Of a stretch of 64,000 nucleotides of DNA, positions 1 through 8,576 are shown piece by piece (the stretch's first letter is position 1; each line of letters begins with the position of its first letter). Where the stretch lies: NCBI GenBank assembly GCA_021295715.1, contig JAGWBV010000003.1, positions 83,400 to 147,399 on the forward strand, written 5' to 3'. The notes under the pieces are model-generated. The model was not told the DNA's origin and did no database searches. It saw nothing but the letters and a program-made list of their open reading frames with translations. Made by a program: the position numbers and the translations under genes. This DNA comes from Candidatus Poribacteria bacterium (GTDB lineage: Bacteria > Poribacteria > WGA-4E > WGA-3G).

Positions 1-1075
1 CTCGGTCACAGGAAAAACCGCATTTTAGGCAATTGTATACTCTGTCTGAGAGCGTAAGGTGCTTTTGCTTGTGTCCGCAGTGGCTACAGGTTTTAGAACT
101 GGCAAAGAACCTATCGGCTTCGGTTATCGGTATCCCACGCCTTTCTGCCTTGTATTTGAGCATCGTTAGAAATCTCGACAATGCCGAGTCGGATAACGCC
201 TTTGCTAATGACCGATTTTTCAAGAGTCCGCTGATGTTCAGTGTTTCTATACCAATAGCACTTGCTTTACGGACAATCTTTGTAGTCGCTTGGTGGTGTG
301 CATCTTCACGGATATTTGATATACGATAATGAACACCACCAAGTCGTTTCTTTGCCTTATGCCAATTCTGTGAGCCTTTCACCTTGCGCGATAAAGCACG
401 ATTGGCACGCGCTAACTTCCGCTCATATCGTTTCAGGGGGCGTGGGTTCTCATAGGTATCGCCATTTGAACAAGTCGCCAGTGTGTTGATACCCACGTCA
501 ATGCCCATCGGCTGCTTATCGTCAAAGAGAGACGGTTGATGATTATAATTGTTGCTCTCAAGGTTTCGGACGGTAATAGACACAAACCAGCGATTATTGC
601 GTTTAGATACAACGACTTTACTGATTTCACCGGTATACCGCAATTCCTCACGCATGCGCACCCAGCCGATTTTCGGCAACTTAATACGCTTTTTGTAGAC
701 TTCAACCGTTCCGAGTCCATTGTCGGCTTGGTAAGAACATTTACCACTTCGGTTCTTATAGATGGGAAACTTGTTTTGTCCACTTTTCCAGCGGGTTATC
801 GCGTCTCCGAAATTGTGAATCGCATTCTTGGAGGCATACTGTGATAGGGCATCACACCAATCAAACTTATCACGCTTAACAGCGTTAAACTCACGTTTGA
901 TGTCCACGTGGCTACGCCATTCGTCTTTATCTAATCCTGCTTTAAAGGACGATAAAGCGAAATTAAACGCAACACGGGCATAGCCAGCATGTTGAGACAT
1001 AAGCGTGGATTGCTTGTTATTGGGGTTTAACTCTATTTGCTGTGCGCGTAACTGCATTGGGTTCTCACGTATCAT
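1..1075 (-). CDS. tnpB: TnpB-type RNA-guided nuclease, 3' part cut by the window edge
   Basis: An uninterrupted minus-strand frame runs from ATG at 1075 to the left edge (358 codons plus one base, no stop). The product has the TnpB layout: an N-terminal helical domain, then the first RuvC motif GIDVGINTLAT (about residues 203-213), a second-acid motif IETLNISGLL further on, and a zinc finger with CSHCG and CLKCG pairs just before the edge. The last visible residues CDR begin the CDRD motif that normally carries the third RuvC acid. TnpB is the IS200/IS605/IS607 accessory protein that acts as an omega-RNA-guided DNA nuclease. No tnpA transposase is visible on the upstream side, so this may be a tnpB-only element. 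The omega RNA and the right end would lie beyond the left edge. Confidence 0.92.
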   Translation of the reverse strand, partial: MIRENPMQLRAQQIELNPNNKQSTLMSQHAGYARVAFNFALSSFKAGLDKDEWRSHVDIKREFNAVKRDKFDWCDALSQYASKNAIHNFGDAITRWKSGQNKFPIYKNRSGKCSYQADNGLGTVEVYKKRIKLPKIGWVRMREELRYTGEISKVVVSKRNNRWFVSITVRNLESNNYNHQPSLFDDKQPMGIDVGINTLATCSNGDTYENPRPLKRYERKLARANRALSRKVKGSQNWHKAKKRLGGVHYRISNIREDAHHQATTKIVRKASAIGIETLNISGLLKNRSLAKALSDSALSRFLTMLKYKAERRGIPITEADRFFASSKTCSHCGHKQKHLTLSDRVYNCLKCGFSCDR

Positions 1076-1101
1076 GCTTTTACCGCTTGCTACAGTCGGT
1101 C

Positions 1102-1143
1102 GGCGAGGGGACTGCCCTTGCAGGCAGGTAGCAAGCCCTCGCC
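1102..1143. repeat. Imperfect palindrome at the 5' side of tnpB, possible IS end hairpin
   Basis: Outer arms GGCGAGGG (1102-1109) and CCCTCGCC (1136-1143) pair perfectly. Inside them CTGCC (1112-1116) pairs with GGCAG (1123-1127). IS200/IS605 elements are recognised as single-stranded hairpins at their ends, and this structure lies 27 bases outside the tnpB start codon, where a left end would be expected. It also sits inside the predicted tnpB 5' leader, so it could act in the mRNA instead. Confidence 0.5.
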
Positions 1144-1156
1144 ACGTGATATAAAT

Positions 1157-1185
1157 ATTATAGCACTTTCTCAAAATATTATCAA
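1157..1185 (-). promoter_or_regulatory. Promoter of tnpB
   Basis: On the minus strand TTGATA (1185-1180) is followed after 17 bases by TATAAT (1162-1157), with a TGC extension just before the -10 box. Transcription would start about 75 bases upstream of the tnpB start codon and run through the 1102-1143 hairpin. Confidence 0.6.
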
Positions 1186-1496
1186 AAAAAAACAGCATAA
1201 CTTTAGATTTTTATAGGTTTTTATAGGAAATTGCTAACTGCAACATATCCCTATACTCAGACGTGATGCAATACTTATGCCAATGCCAATTTTAACGTAT
1301 GCGTAAGCCAACCCGTTTCGGACGTTGTCCGGAATGAAAACACAACTTGACCGCCGTTGGTTGCTTGCTAATTTTTTAGGCAGTGTGGTCGACTCCTGTC
1401 TAATTATGATGCACCGATCGATTGATGGTGCAAACGCGAAATAGGTTGAATTCCATAACGCCATATTGAGGATGTAAAGTCAAGCAAAATCTTTAG
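1186..1496. other. Noncoding stretch, no gene recognised
   Basis: This AT-rich stretch holds a 10-base direct repeat TTTTTATAGG at 1208-1217 and 1218-1227 and a short hairpin with TGCACC/GGTGCA arms near 1420-1440. A 76-codon frame at 1234-1464 has no recognisable similarity or ribosome site and is not called. Confidence 0.4.
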
Positions 1497-1550
1497 CAGA
1501 AAAAAATAAGGCTGCTCCAACTACACAAAAAACTGGATAGTTGGAGCAGC
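1497..1550 (-). terminator. Rho-independent terminator of the PhyH gene at 1595-2773
   Basis: A perfect 13-base inverted repeat (1511-1523 with 1538-1550) lies 44 bases past the stop codon. Reading on the minus strand it is followed by a T-rich tail with seven consecutive T at 1508-1497, the standard intrinsic terminator layout. Confidence 0.8.
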
Positions 1551-1594
1551 ACGAATAGAAACCACTCTCCTAAGTTTGCCCTGAACCGTGGTAT

Positions 1595-2773
1595 TTAAAC
1601 AGCGGTTTGGAAAGCTTCCCAGGCATCGCCCGCTGCTGCGGCTTGACGTTCTAATTCAGTGCGCCACCCAACAATCTTTCCAGACTTAATCTGCCGAATG
1701 TCATACCCGGCATATCGGTCCTCAAGCGTATCGCCGAGTTTTTGGGTTTCTGCCCACCGGTCCCATGCCGTCTTCATAAACTCATGTGGTAAAGCGTCTC
1801 GGATAGCAGGATCGAGTTGCCAAGCACTTCGAGCGTCTGCGACCGAAGGTTCACCGGTGGATTCACCTGACCATTTCGACCAACCGATCGACAAAGTGTT
1901 GCGCTCGCGCTCAGGCACGGTATGCCCTGTGTGGATATTGTTGCCATTGCGGATGAGTGCCTCGCCCGGCTTGAGTCGGATAGCAACCTGATCGGGCAAT
2001 GGGTCAGATTTGTTCCAACTCGGCGTATAGGGGACACCCTGATCCTTCATCGACTGTGGAAGTAGCACGTCATGCTCAAAAGGGGTGCGCCATCGATGAT
2101 GGCTGCCCGGGATAAGCTCATGGCATTCGTCGTCCGTGAGTGCCAAAAACATGCTCACGCCGTTCCGTTCGGCAATTCGTTTCTCGTTGCTTTCTTGAAT
2201 TTCTTTCCAGCGGATCCGCTCTACCTCTTCGGAATAATCTTCAGGGGCGTCCCCGCGAATTTCCCGCTGTGAGAAGTAACCTGCGCCGTCCCCCCACCAC
2301 GTCACGTCTCTGTGCCAACTGGGCCCGTTTTCGTTCCGTCGAGGGTTCGCCCACAGCAGCATACCACTAAACGTCAAGTCATCAGGTTGAAGCCCATGAC
2401 ACCAAGAGGCAACAAAATCCAGGAAATCCGAAGAGCCGTGAAATTCGGAGAAACTCGGCTCTTCAAAAGCGGGATGGATGAGCCCTCGAATCGCCCACGG
2501 TTCATCTTCCGCTGCACGGTGGACGTACCCCTTTGAGCTGTCGATGATGTCGTAACTATTTTCGGGGGCACACGCCTCCGTAACACGGCGACCCGCCTCT
2601 CGAAGAATGGGAATCCATGGGTTATCAACAAAGTCGTTGATGATGACAAAACCGTGCTCCTTCAGGTACGCTAATCTTTCAGGCGTAGCACCGGGAGCTG
2701 AAAGTTCAGGTTCGAAATCCGCAAACGCTGTCGCGCGGTAGGTCTCTTTCACTGGTGATTCATTCGTGCTCAT
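1595..2773 (-). CDS. Phytanoyl-CoA dioxygenase (PhyH) family protein
   Basis: This is a 392-residue protein of the PhyH branch of Fe(II)/2-oxoglutarate oxygenases. The family hydroxylates or otherwise oxidises small organic molecules with O2 and 2-oxoglutarate. The double-stranded beta-helix core is visible: the iron motif WHRD (H154, D156), a LIPGSHHRW block near 220-228, and the distal histidine in NNIHTGHT (H281 or H284) followed by the 2-oxoglutarate-binding arginine in PERERNTLS. It is longer than the common 250-290 residues because of a charged insert at about 165-205. AGGAGG stands upstream of ATG at 2773. The substrate cannot be told from sequence. It has its own promoter and terminator, so it is probably a single-gene unit. 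Confidence 0.9.
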   Translation of the reverse strand: MSTNESPVKETYRATAFADFEPELSAPGATPERLAYLKEHGFVIINDFVDNPWIPILREAGRRVTEACAPENSYDIIDSSKGYVHRAAEDEPWAIRGLIHPAFEEPSFSEFHGSSDFLDFVASWCHGLQPDDLTFSGMLLWANPRRNENGPSWHRDVTWWGDGAGYFSQREIRGDAPEDYSEEVERIRWKEIQESNEKRIAERNGVSMFLALTDDECHELIPGSHHRWRTPFEHDVLLPQSMKDQGVPYTPSWNKSDPLPDQVAIRLKPGEALIRNGNNIHTGHTVPERERNTLSIGWSKWSGESTGEPSVADARSAWQLDPAIRDALPHEFMKTAWDRWAETQKLGDTLEDRYAGYDIRQIKSGKIVGWRTELERQAAAAGDAWEAFQTAV

Positions 2774-2814
2774 TTTTTCCCTCCTATTAGACAGTAACTT
2801 TGAGCCAGAACGCT

Positions 2815-2842
2815 ATTTTAGCACACTTCACATATTTCCCAA
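2815..2842 (-). promoter_or_regulatory. Promoter of the PhyH gene at 1595-2773
   Basis: Minus-strand TTGGGA (2842-2837), a 16-base spacer and TAAAAT (2820-2815) preceded by TGC. The start point would be about 35 bases upstream of the ATG. Confidence 0.5.
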
Positions 2843-2916
2843 AACATTAGTGGGTAGTGCCTGATAATTTCACATGAAGATACACCTTTCGGCAGTATCT
2901 GTCAAGAAAAATCGGT

Positions 2917-2944
2917 TTGACTTTTCCATCAAATATGTTATTAT
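2917..2944 (+). promoter_or_regulatory. Promoter of the tandem PhyH-LamG operon
   Basis: TTGACT (2917-2922), a 16-base spacer and TATTAT (2939-2944), close to the sigma-70 consensus. It lies 60 bases upstream of the first gene and is back-to-back with the promoter of the minus-strand PhyH gene. Confidence 0.6.
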
Positions 2945-3003
2945 TTTTCTAGCGGTTCAAAAGATTGCGCCCACCGCTGCAAACCAAGAAATAGGAGATG
3001 ATT

Positions 3004-3855
3004 ATGAATGCAGAATCACCGCTACAGGATCGACGTTTTAAACTAAGTCCAGATGAACTCTCACATTGGAATGAGAACGGTTACCTCGTCCGTTTGAACG
3101 TATTCACCGCGGAAGAGAACGATGCATTCCGCCAAACCGCCGAAGACATTGTAGACAGGAAACGCCCATTTCCAACCGTCCACATCGATCAGAATGCCCT
3201 CGTCAGAGACGGGAAAGCAGAGCAGCAAGGCATCTATGCGATGCACAAAATCCATTTTCCGAGCTGCTACGACCCAGAATTCCTTGCACGCGTTCGGGAT
3301 CCGCGTCTCACGGATCCACTCGTTGACCTGCTAGGTCCGGATATCCTCGGTATCAATACGCTGTTTATCTGGAAAGCCCCAAAGATTGGTCTCGGTTTCC
3401 CGTGGCATCAAGATAAGTTCTACTTCCGCACTCGGTTTAATACGGAGACAACTGTCGGGACGTGGACAGCTATCGACCCTGCAGACCGAGAGAACGGTTG
3501 CCTCTATGTGATTCCGGGTAGCCATAAACGCGATATTTTTCAACACGACGCTCTTGAAGGCTCACAACAGCAGGAATTCAAAATGGCACAAGGTGTTCGA
3601 GACGAAGACGGTGTAGCGGTGGAAGTCCCGCCCGGTGCAGTCATCTGGTTCCACAGTCATCTTCTGCATAAGAGCATGGACAATCACAGTCTGCGGTTCC
3701 GCCGGAGTTTTGTCGCCCATTACCTCAGTGCGCAAGCGGAATGGGTAAAGCCTAAACCGACCGGAGGGTCCGCCGTCATGTGGATTCGCGGCAAAACCCA
3801 TCCCGGTAAAGTCCAAGAAGTTGAACATGATGTTCTACCCATCCCCGAATCTTAG
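3004..3855 (+). CDS. PhyH family dioxygenase, first tandem copy
   Basis: 283 residues. The iron ligands are H135 and D137 in FPWHQDKF, with the distal H222 in LLHKS and the 2-oxoglutarate arginine near 232. An earlier in-frame ATG at 2998 directly abuts the AGGAG ribosome site, so the ATG at 3004 is the better start. The next gene, 12 bases downstream, is a close paralogue with the same length and motif spacing. The two share most residues and differ mainly at the C-terminus, so this is a tandem duplication. Together with the LamG protein that follows they form a tight three-gene operon. The substrate is unknown. Confidence 0.92.
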   Translation: MNAESPLQDRRFKLSPDELSHWNENGYLVRLNVFTAEENDAFRQTAEDIVDRKRPFPTVHIDQNALVRDGKAEQQGIYAMHKIHFPSCYDPEFLARVRDPRLTDPLVDLLGPDILGINTLFIWKAPKIGLGFPWHQDKFYFRTRFNTETTVGTWTAIDPADRENGCLYVIPGSHKRDIFQHDALEGSQQQEFKMAQGVRDEDGVAVEVPPGAVIWFHSHLLHKSMDNHSLRFRRSFVAHYLSAQAEWVKPKPTGGSAVMWIRGKTHPGKVQEVEHDVLPIPES

Positions 3856-3867
3856 GAAGCATTATTG

Positions 3868-4731
3868 ATGAACACAGATGCAACACTACAAGGCCGACGT
3901 TTTGGCTTAAGTCCAGATGAGTTAGCATATTGGAACGAGAACGGTTACCTCGTCCGTTTGAACGTATTCACTCCGGCAGAGAACGACGCTCTGCGTCAAG
4001 TTGCTGAAGACATCGTGGACGGAAAACGTCCATATCCAACCACGAACATTGATCAGAACGCACTCGTCAGAGATGGGAAAATAGAGCAGCAAGGCATCTA
4101 TGCGATGCACAAGATTCATCATCCGAGTTGTTATTGCCCGGAATTTCTCACACGTGTGCGCGACGCGCGTCTCACGGATCCACTCGTTGACATCCTCGGT
4201 CGGGACATCCTCGGCATCAATAATCTATTTATCTGGAAGGCACCGAAAATCGGTCTTGGTTTCCCGTGGCACCAAGACAAATTCTACTTCCGCAATCGGT
4301 TTAATACAGAGACAACTGTCGGGACATGGACGGCTATCGATGCCGCAGATAGAGACAACGGTTGCCTCTATGTGATTCCCGGTAGCCACAAACGCGATAT
4401 TTTTGAGCATGACGACCTCGAAGGCTCACAACAACGGGAGTTCAAACTCGCACGCGGTGTTCGCGATGAAGACGGTGTCGCAGTAGAGGTGCCACCCGGT
4501 GCGGTCATTTGGTTCCACAGCCATCTCCTGCATAAGAGCACGGATAACCACAGCCTGCGGTTTCGCCGGAGTTACGTCATCCACTACCTCAGTGCGCAAG
4601 CAGAATGGGCACATCCTGCGGCACTCAATGGCAGGCGAAGACAACCCGTCATGTGGATTCGCGGTAAGACCTTCCCCGATAAAGTTCACGAAGTCGAGCG
4701 CGATGTGCTGCCCATTTCCGAATCCGCTTGA
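3868..4731 (+). CDS. PhyH family dioxygenase, second tandem copy
   Basis: 287 residues, paralogous to the preceding gene. The catalytic triad falls at the same positions (H135, D137, H222), and all core motifs are kept (NENGYLVRLNVF, FPWHQDKFYF, CLYVIPGSHKRDIF). The copies diverge near the C-terminus, where this one has a short insert (NGRRRQP). The start is the ATG at 3868 after AGGAAG; a TTG one codon earlier is possible but less likely. Both copies look catalytically competent, so divergence of substrate preference is more likely than decay. Confidence 0.92.
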   Translation: MNTDATLQGRRFGLSPDELAYWNENGYLVRLNVFTPAENDALRQVAEDIVDGKRPYPTTNIDQNALVRDGKIEQQGIYAMHKIHHPSCYCPEFLTRVRDARLTDPLVDILGRDILGINNLFIWKAPKIGLGFPWHQDKFYFRNRFNTETTVGTWTAIDAADRDNGCLYVIPGSHKRDIFEHDDLEGSQQREFKLARGVRDEDGVAVEVPPGAVIWFHSHLLHKSTDNHSLRFRRSYVIHYLSAQAEWAHPAALNGRRRQPVMWIRGKTFPDKVHEVERDVLPISESA

Positions 4732-4758
4732 CATTCAACACCAAAGGAAGATGTAATA

Positions 4759-5541
4759 ATGATTGATTGGAAATCACCTGTGATGATATTGATGGTTCTG
4801 TTGTGTGGCACTGGTATATGCGTAGCGGATGTGTTGGAAGATGCGCTCGTTGGCGTATGGCTTTTCGACGAGAACCAAGGGGGGACAGCGGAAGATGCAT
4901 CTGGAAACGGCCATGAGGGCGATATTCAGGGTGCGAAATGGGTTCAAGGCAAAATAGGAACGGCTCTCGAATTCAACGGTGATGGAAATATCGTGGAAAT
5001 CCCACATCACGCCGATTTCGATCTCACGGAATACACAATATCGGCGTGGATCAAAACGGAACCAACCGGACTCTGGCAAACCGTGATAGGAAAGGAACCC
5101 GTTGCGGGGAACCCCAGAAATTATGGGATCTTCGTTGCGGGTAATACGAAGTTGCTCGGTGTGAACTACACCACTGCTGGCGCATGGAAGACAACCTTTA
5201 GCAAAACAGTCGCTGCCGATGGTAAATGGCATCACGTCGCTGCGACCTTTGATGGCACGTTCCTTCGGGCGTATTTTGACGGTGTGATGGAGGGCGAAAC
5301 CAAGACTGAGATTCCGCCCGATCATAATACGGAACCTGTCCGAATTGGGCGTTGGGGGAATCCGAGAGGCGATTTCTGGTCAGGCGTGCTGGATGAGGTC
5401 GCAATGTTCAATCAGGCACTTACCGAAGACGAGATTCAGGACATCACGATGAACATGCGAGATGCCCTAGCAGTCGAGGCATCGGGGAAACTTACGGTAA
5501 CATGGGGAGCACTCAAGCAGTCAAAAATTGAACGGGACTAA
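4759..5541 (+). CDS. Secreted LamG/concanavalin-fold protein
   Basis: 260 residues. Residues 1-23 are a signal peptide (hydrophobic VMILMVLLCGTGICVAD). One LamG-like jelly-roll domain follows from about 30 to 235, with typical blocks ALEFNGDGNIVEIPHH, TISAWIK, WHHVAATFDG and LDEVAMFNQAL. The C-terminus carries the tail LAVEASGKLTVTWG, which reappears in the other LamG protein of this window. LamG domains bind glycans or proteins outside the cell. The gene starts 27 bases after the second PhyH copy with an AAAGGAAG site, so it is probably cotranscribed. A short palindrome CGAAAATTTTCG at 5544-5555 followed by a T run could be a weak terminator. Confidence 0.85.
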   Translation: MIDWKSPVMILMVLLCGTGICVADVLEDALVGVWLFDENQGGTAEDASGNGHEGDIQGAKWVQGKIGTALEFNGDGNIVEIPHHADFDLTEYTISAWIKTEPTGLWQTVIGKEPVAGNPRNYGIFVAGNTKLLGVNYTTAGAWKTTFSKTVAADGKWHHVAATFDGTFLRAYFDGVMEGETKTEIPPDHNTEPVRIGRWGNPRGDFWSGVLDEVAMFNQALTEDEIQDITMNMRDALAVEASGKLTVTWGALKQSKIERD

Positions 5542-5670
5542 TCCGAAAATTTTCGTCCTTTTTTCTCCGCTGGTGAGTTAGGAACTTTGCAGCAATCTCC
5601 TATATTGAGGTTGGATTTTACATTGCTGACATCCGCACAGTGATACGGCACTGATTCCCATTTTCGCTCT

Positions 5671-6099
5671 TCACAGCGGCGGTACCCCTTTATTCCAACG
5701 AGGCAGATTGACCATTACAAGATCAACATCAGGAAGATTTTCCTTCAATTTCGGTTTGAATACGACGCCAAGGAACTTCTCTATCCCTTTTTGTATCTGT
5801 TCTGGTCCTATTACAGATAAGGTAGATGCCCACGTAACATACAATCGTGTAGGTTTATAGGCTCGAATTTCAGGGTCTTTGAGATCCGCTGCCAATTTAT
5901 CTTTGATAATTCCGCTTCCGACTTTAAGCACCGTGCGATTGTTGTCAATTCCCGTCCAGATGATATAGATCCCGCTGATACCGACACTATAGTCGCCAAG
6001 ACGGGCCTCAAGACGGCCATCGTTTAATATCTTTTCATTGAATTGACACCAGAGGGAGTTTTTGATACATTTTTGCCAGTGAACGGTTATCATCGTCAT
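5671..6099 (-). CDS. Small GIY-YIG-like hypothetical protein
   Basis: 142 residues, no signal peptide. The segment SGIYIIWTG then VLKVGSG about 10 residues later resembles the GIY...YIG core of GIY-YIG nucleases. A clear downstream catalytic glutamate/arginine pair is not obvious, so activity is uncertain. A strong AGGAGGAG site lies 11 bases upstream of the ATG at 6099, which supports a real gene. A second ATG two codons in is also possible. It stands alone between the LamG gene (convergent) and a PhyH gene. Confidence 0.6.
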   Translation of the reverse strand: MTMITVHWQKCIKNSLWCQFNEKILNDGRLEARLGDYSVGISGIYIIWTGIDNNRTVLKVGSGIIKDKLAADLKDPEIRAYKPTRLYVTWASTLSVIGPEQIQKGIEKFLGVVFKPKLKENLPDVDLVMVNLPRWNKGVPPL

Positions 6100-6280
6100 A
6101 ATACGGAATCTCCTCCTGTTTTCCTTTCCGGAAAGCGATTACTCGGCACCCGAATAACGAACTTTTATTAAACGAATTCTTTTTTCCATGCCAATTATAT
6201 TAATCATACAGAGTCAGAGAATGAGACAGGCATTTTGAATTATAACGTGAAATATATGATTAACGGTACAGTTTTGTTAG

Positions 6281-6315
6281 CGAAGAAAAGAAAAAACCGC
6301 GTGTGGGTTTTCTTT
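6281..6315 (-). terminator. Probable terminator of the PhyH gene at 6401-7153
   Basis: On the minus strand a GGTTTT/AAAACC-type stem (arms 6306-6311 and 6293-6298, 7-base loop) is followed by a T-rich tail (6292-6281). It lies about 85 bases after the stop codon. The stem is short and AT-rich. The rest of the 6100-6400 gap holds no gene; a block GTGTTTTGCTTGGG (6353-6366) recurs at 31335-31348, and a similar block lies near 18822-18840. Confidence 0.5.
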
Positions 6316-6400
6316 CCGTCGTTAGCGAAAAGCCCAACCTTATGAAAGCGAAGTGTTTTGCTTGGGTATTTCCGCAGGAAACCTCGTCGGTAAAAGGTGA

Positions 6401-7153
6401 TTACCGCGTGGATTGATCTGGAGGTTGGGGTTGGGAATCGAACCCGTAGATACGACGCATGGTCGGGGTGGCGCGTTCGACGACCTCTCGTTTGAGATGA
6501 TGCACGAAATCGAACATCGGTTTGACGAAGGAACGACAACAGAAACAGATTAACGCGATACGCTGCCGATCGGTTGTGTTGGCACCCGCGGAATGCCAGA
6601 TCGCACCGTTGAAAAGGAACACGGAACCTTTCGGGGCGGAAAGCCGAACCTCATCGGGATGGTGGGTGGTACCCGGAGGCGGCTTGATCCGCTGGAGATG
6701 GATACCCGGTACATGACGAGTTCCACCGTTCTCTGGCGTGAAATCGTCGAGCAACCAGAGACTGTTGGCAACCAATGGGAAACTCGGCAGCGGCTCCGGC
6801 ATTGAGCCAAGTACGCTATCAACGTGGTAGCCACCATCCGGCGCGCCGGGATCGATAATGTTAGAAGTGAGTGTGCTGAGTGTATAATCAGGACCGAGCA
6901 GATGTTCAAAGTAGGGCATCACCTTCGGACGAGCGACGAGCTGCTCGTACATCTGTCCCTTGTTGACTAACCAACGGACGTGCTGACCATGCCCATCAGT
7001 ATGTTGGCGTGCCAACCCGTTTTGCTTTTCTTCCTCCGCTAATCGAAGTATATCGGCTCTGTAAACCCTAATTTCTTCGTCGGAAAGCACATCAGGAATG
7101 ACGATGCACCCCAGTTCGTCCAATTGCTTTTTTTCCGCCTCGGTGATACCCAT
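6401..7153 (-). CDS. PhyH family dioxygenase
   Basis: 250 residues. The iron-binding set is H110 and D112 in GYHVDS and H187 in IWHSAGANTT, with the arginine at about 198 in DRQRIA as the likely 2-oxoglutarate anchor. The first 20 residues include ELGCIVIPDVLS, the usual PhyH N-terminal strand. GAAGGAG precedes the ATG at 7153. It follows the DUF362 gene on the same strand after about 80 bases and may share its transcript. It resembles the PhyH protein at 50206-50958 in size and in the WHSAGANTTD-type distal motif. Confidence 0.9.
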   Translation of the reverse strand: MGITEAEKKQLDELGCIVIPDVLSDEEIRVYRADILRLAEEEKQNGLARQHTDGHGQHVRWLVNKGQMYEQLVARPKVMPYFEHLLGPDYTLSTLTSNIIDPGAPDGGYHVDSVLGSMPEPLPSFPLVANSLWLLDDFTPENGGTRHVPGIHLQRIKPPPGTTHHPDEVRLSAPKGSVFLFNGAIWHSAGANTTDRQRIALICFCCRSFVKPMFDFVHHLKREVVERATPTMRRIYGFDSQPQPPDQSTR

Positions 7154-7232
7154 TTTGCATTCTCCTTCAATAGGTGAGTGGGTGTTTCCTCCAGAAAACC
7201 GCTTCTACCGGATATAGGGAAACCGGATTTAC

Positions 7233-8450
7233 TTACGCCGCGAAGGGATTCAGACACTCCTCATAGACGTTAAAATGTTCGCCTTCATGCTCTTCAGCAT
7301 CAACAAGTTTGAGCCAGAGTGCGCTGTCCTTCTTGTCACCACTCAATTGTCGACGGCTGCCAAGATTCGACGGATCCGGTCCACTCCAGACGACTTCGCC
7401 GCCTTGCATATAGATGAAGTTGTTACGATACCGGTCAATGAGGTCCTTCTGGTTTTCGAGGTAAGCCAATCCCTGTTCACAAGTCGTTCGCCGCCAATTC
7501 GCAACTGTTTCCGGCGTATCCGTTTCGATAGAATCAAATTCTGCCAACGGTGCCTTGACTTCGCTCTCCCAATCGATCTCATCCAAGTTGACGGTGCCGT
7601 ATCCGCGCTGTGCGGCGATGAGGATATGGTTCCGATCGCGCTTGAAGGGGGGGGTGGGCCAATCCGACTGTGGATCGTGTCCCATCAGGTGCATACCCAC
7701 AGTGTCGGTGGAGATTGGATGATCCCCTGCGATGAGTGCGTTACAGATTCTGCCTTCACCGCCCCATTCGCGTCCCCATTGTCCCGTCAACGCATCAATA
7801 ATATTGAGGCACGGCTTCGTAATGAGTGCCAGATCCGGGAGTACATAGGAGAGTCGGATGAGATGATGGTAATAACTACGTGTCCTGCCTTCTGGAAGAA
7901 GCATCGGTGGCAACCCGAACAGGTTTTTGGTGCACAAAGTGATGCCCATGAAGGCGTGGTTTTTCATCTTCGCGACAGAGACGACTGCATCCGTATCGTC
8001 AAAACAAGAACTCAACGTATAGCGATCAAACATTGAACCACCGCCGGGGACATCGTAGGCTTTGAAGGGTGGCAGGTTGGAATCGACGAACTGCACGTCG
8101 AATTCTTTCAGAAGGTATTCATAGTTGAAACCGGGGGGCATCCGATGCCCGTGGGTATACGGGTTTGTGTCGGTAGCGACCAACTGCGCCGTGGTGTGTT
8201 CCTTGATTAATCGCAATACGGCACGACAAACCGCATCGTCTACCAATTCTCGGCGACGACCCTCAAAGTAGATAATACGCTCAGCCGGTTTCATCATATT
8301 GAGTTTCATGACCACTTTCTTAGCAGTCTCAATCGGTTTCCATGCCTCGGCGAGTGGGTCAGTGATACGGCGGAGTGTTTGATAAATCTCCTCCTCTGTT
8401 GCGCGATAATCACAATGTGCCGCTCTAACTTTGAACTGTTTCTCTTGCAT
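7233..8450 (-). CDS. DUF362 domain-containing protein
   Basis: 405 residues. Conserved DUF362 blocks are present: KVVMKLNMM near the N-terminus, ATDTNPYTHGH, VVSVAKMKNHAFMGITLC and NLFGLPP. In other proteins DUF362 is often joined to ferredoxin domains, but no iron-sulfur cysteine cluster is seen here, so a redox role is not supported by sequence. The family function is unclear. A TTG start at 8483 would overlap the -10 box of the promoter, so the ATG at 8450 with GGAG upstream is chosen. Confidence 0.85.
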   Translation of the reverse strand: MQEKQFKVRAAHCDYRATEEEIYQTLRRITDPLAEAWKPIETAKKVVMKLNMMKPAERIIYFEGRRRELVDDAVCRAVLRLIKEHTTAQLVATDTNPYTHGHRMPPGFNYEYLLKEFDVQFVDSNLPPFKAYDVPGGGSMFDRYTLSSCFDDTDAVVSVAKMKNHAFMGITLCTKNLFGLPPMLLPEGRTRSYYHHLIRLSYVLPDLALITKPCLNIIDALTGQWGREWGGEGRICNALIAGDHPISTDTVGMHLMGHDPQSDWPTPPFKRDRNHILIAAQRGYGTVNLDEIDWESEVKAPLAEFDSIETDTPETVANWRRTTCEQGLAYLENQKDLIDRYRNNFIYMQGGEVVWSGPDPSNLGSRRQLSGDKKDSALWLKLVDAEEHEGEHFNVYEECLNPFAA

Positions 8451-8484
8451 GAGGTGACTCCATTTACGGGCGTGAATTTTCAAA

Positions 8485-8513
8485 ATAGTAGCATGCTATT
8501 CAAAAATTGTCAA
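8485..8513 (-). promoter_or_regulatory. Promoter of the DUF362 gene
   Basis: Minus-strand TTGACA (8513-8508), 17-base spacer, TACTAT (8490-8485) with a TGC extension. The predicted start point leaves a leader of roughly 28 bases before the ATG at 8450. Confidence 0.65.
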
Positions 8514-8576
8514 GTCCGATAGGATTTAGCATGCAACCGTAGTTTGCGTCGAAAAAATGTAGAGTTCAATTTTTCG

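Noticed and set aside
1234-1464. A 76-codon minus-strand frame in the gap after tnpB
   Set aside because: No ribosome site, no similarity recognised and unlike its neighbours in composition.
4774-5325. A 183-codon minus-strand frame
   Set aside because: Antisense to the LamG gene; no recognisable protein features.
6420-6460. A tRNA T-arm-like string (GGTTCGATTCCC on the minus strand)
   Set aside because: It is inside the PhyH coding frame, no acceptor, D-arm or anticodon arm can be folded around it, and the codons read a normal C-terminus.
7275-8036. A 253-codon plus-strand frame
   Set aside because: It lies fully antisense to the DUF362 gene, which has clear motifs, a promoter and a ribosome site.
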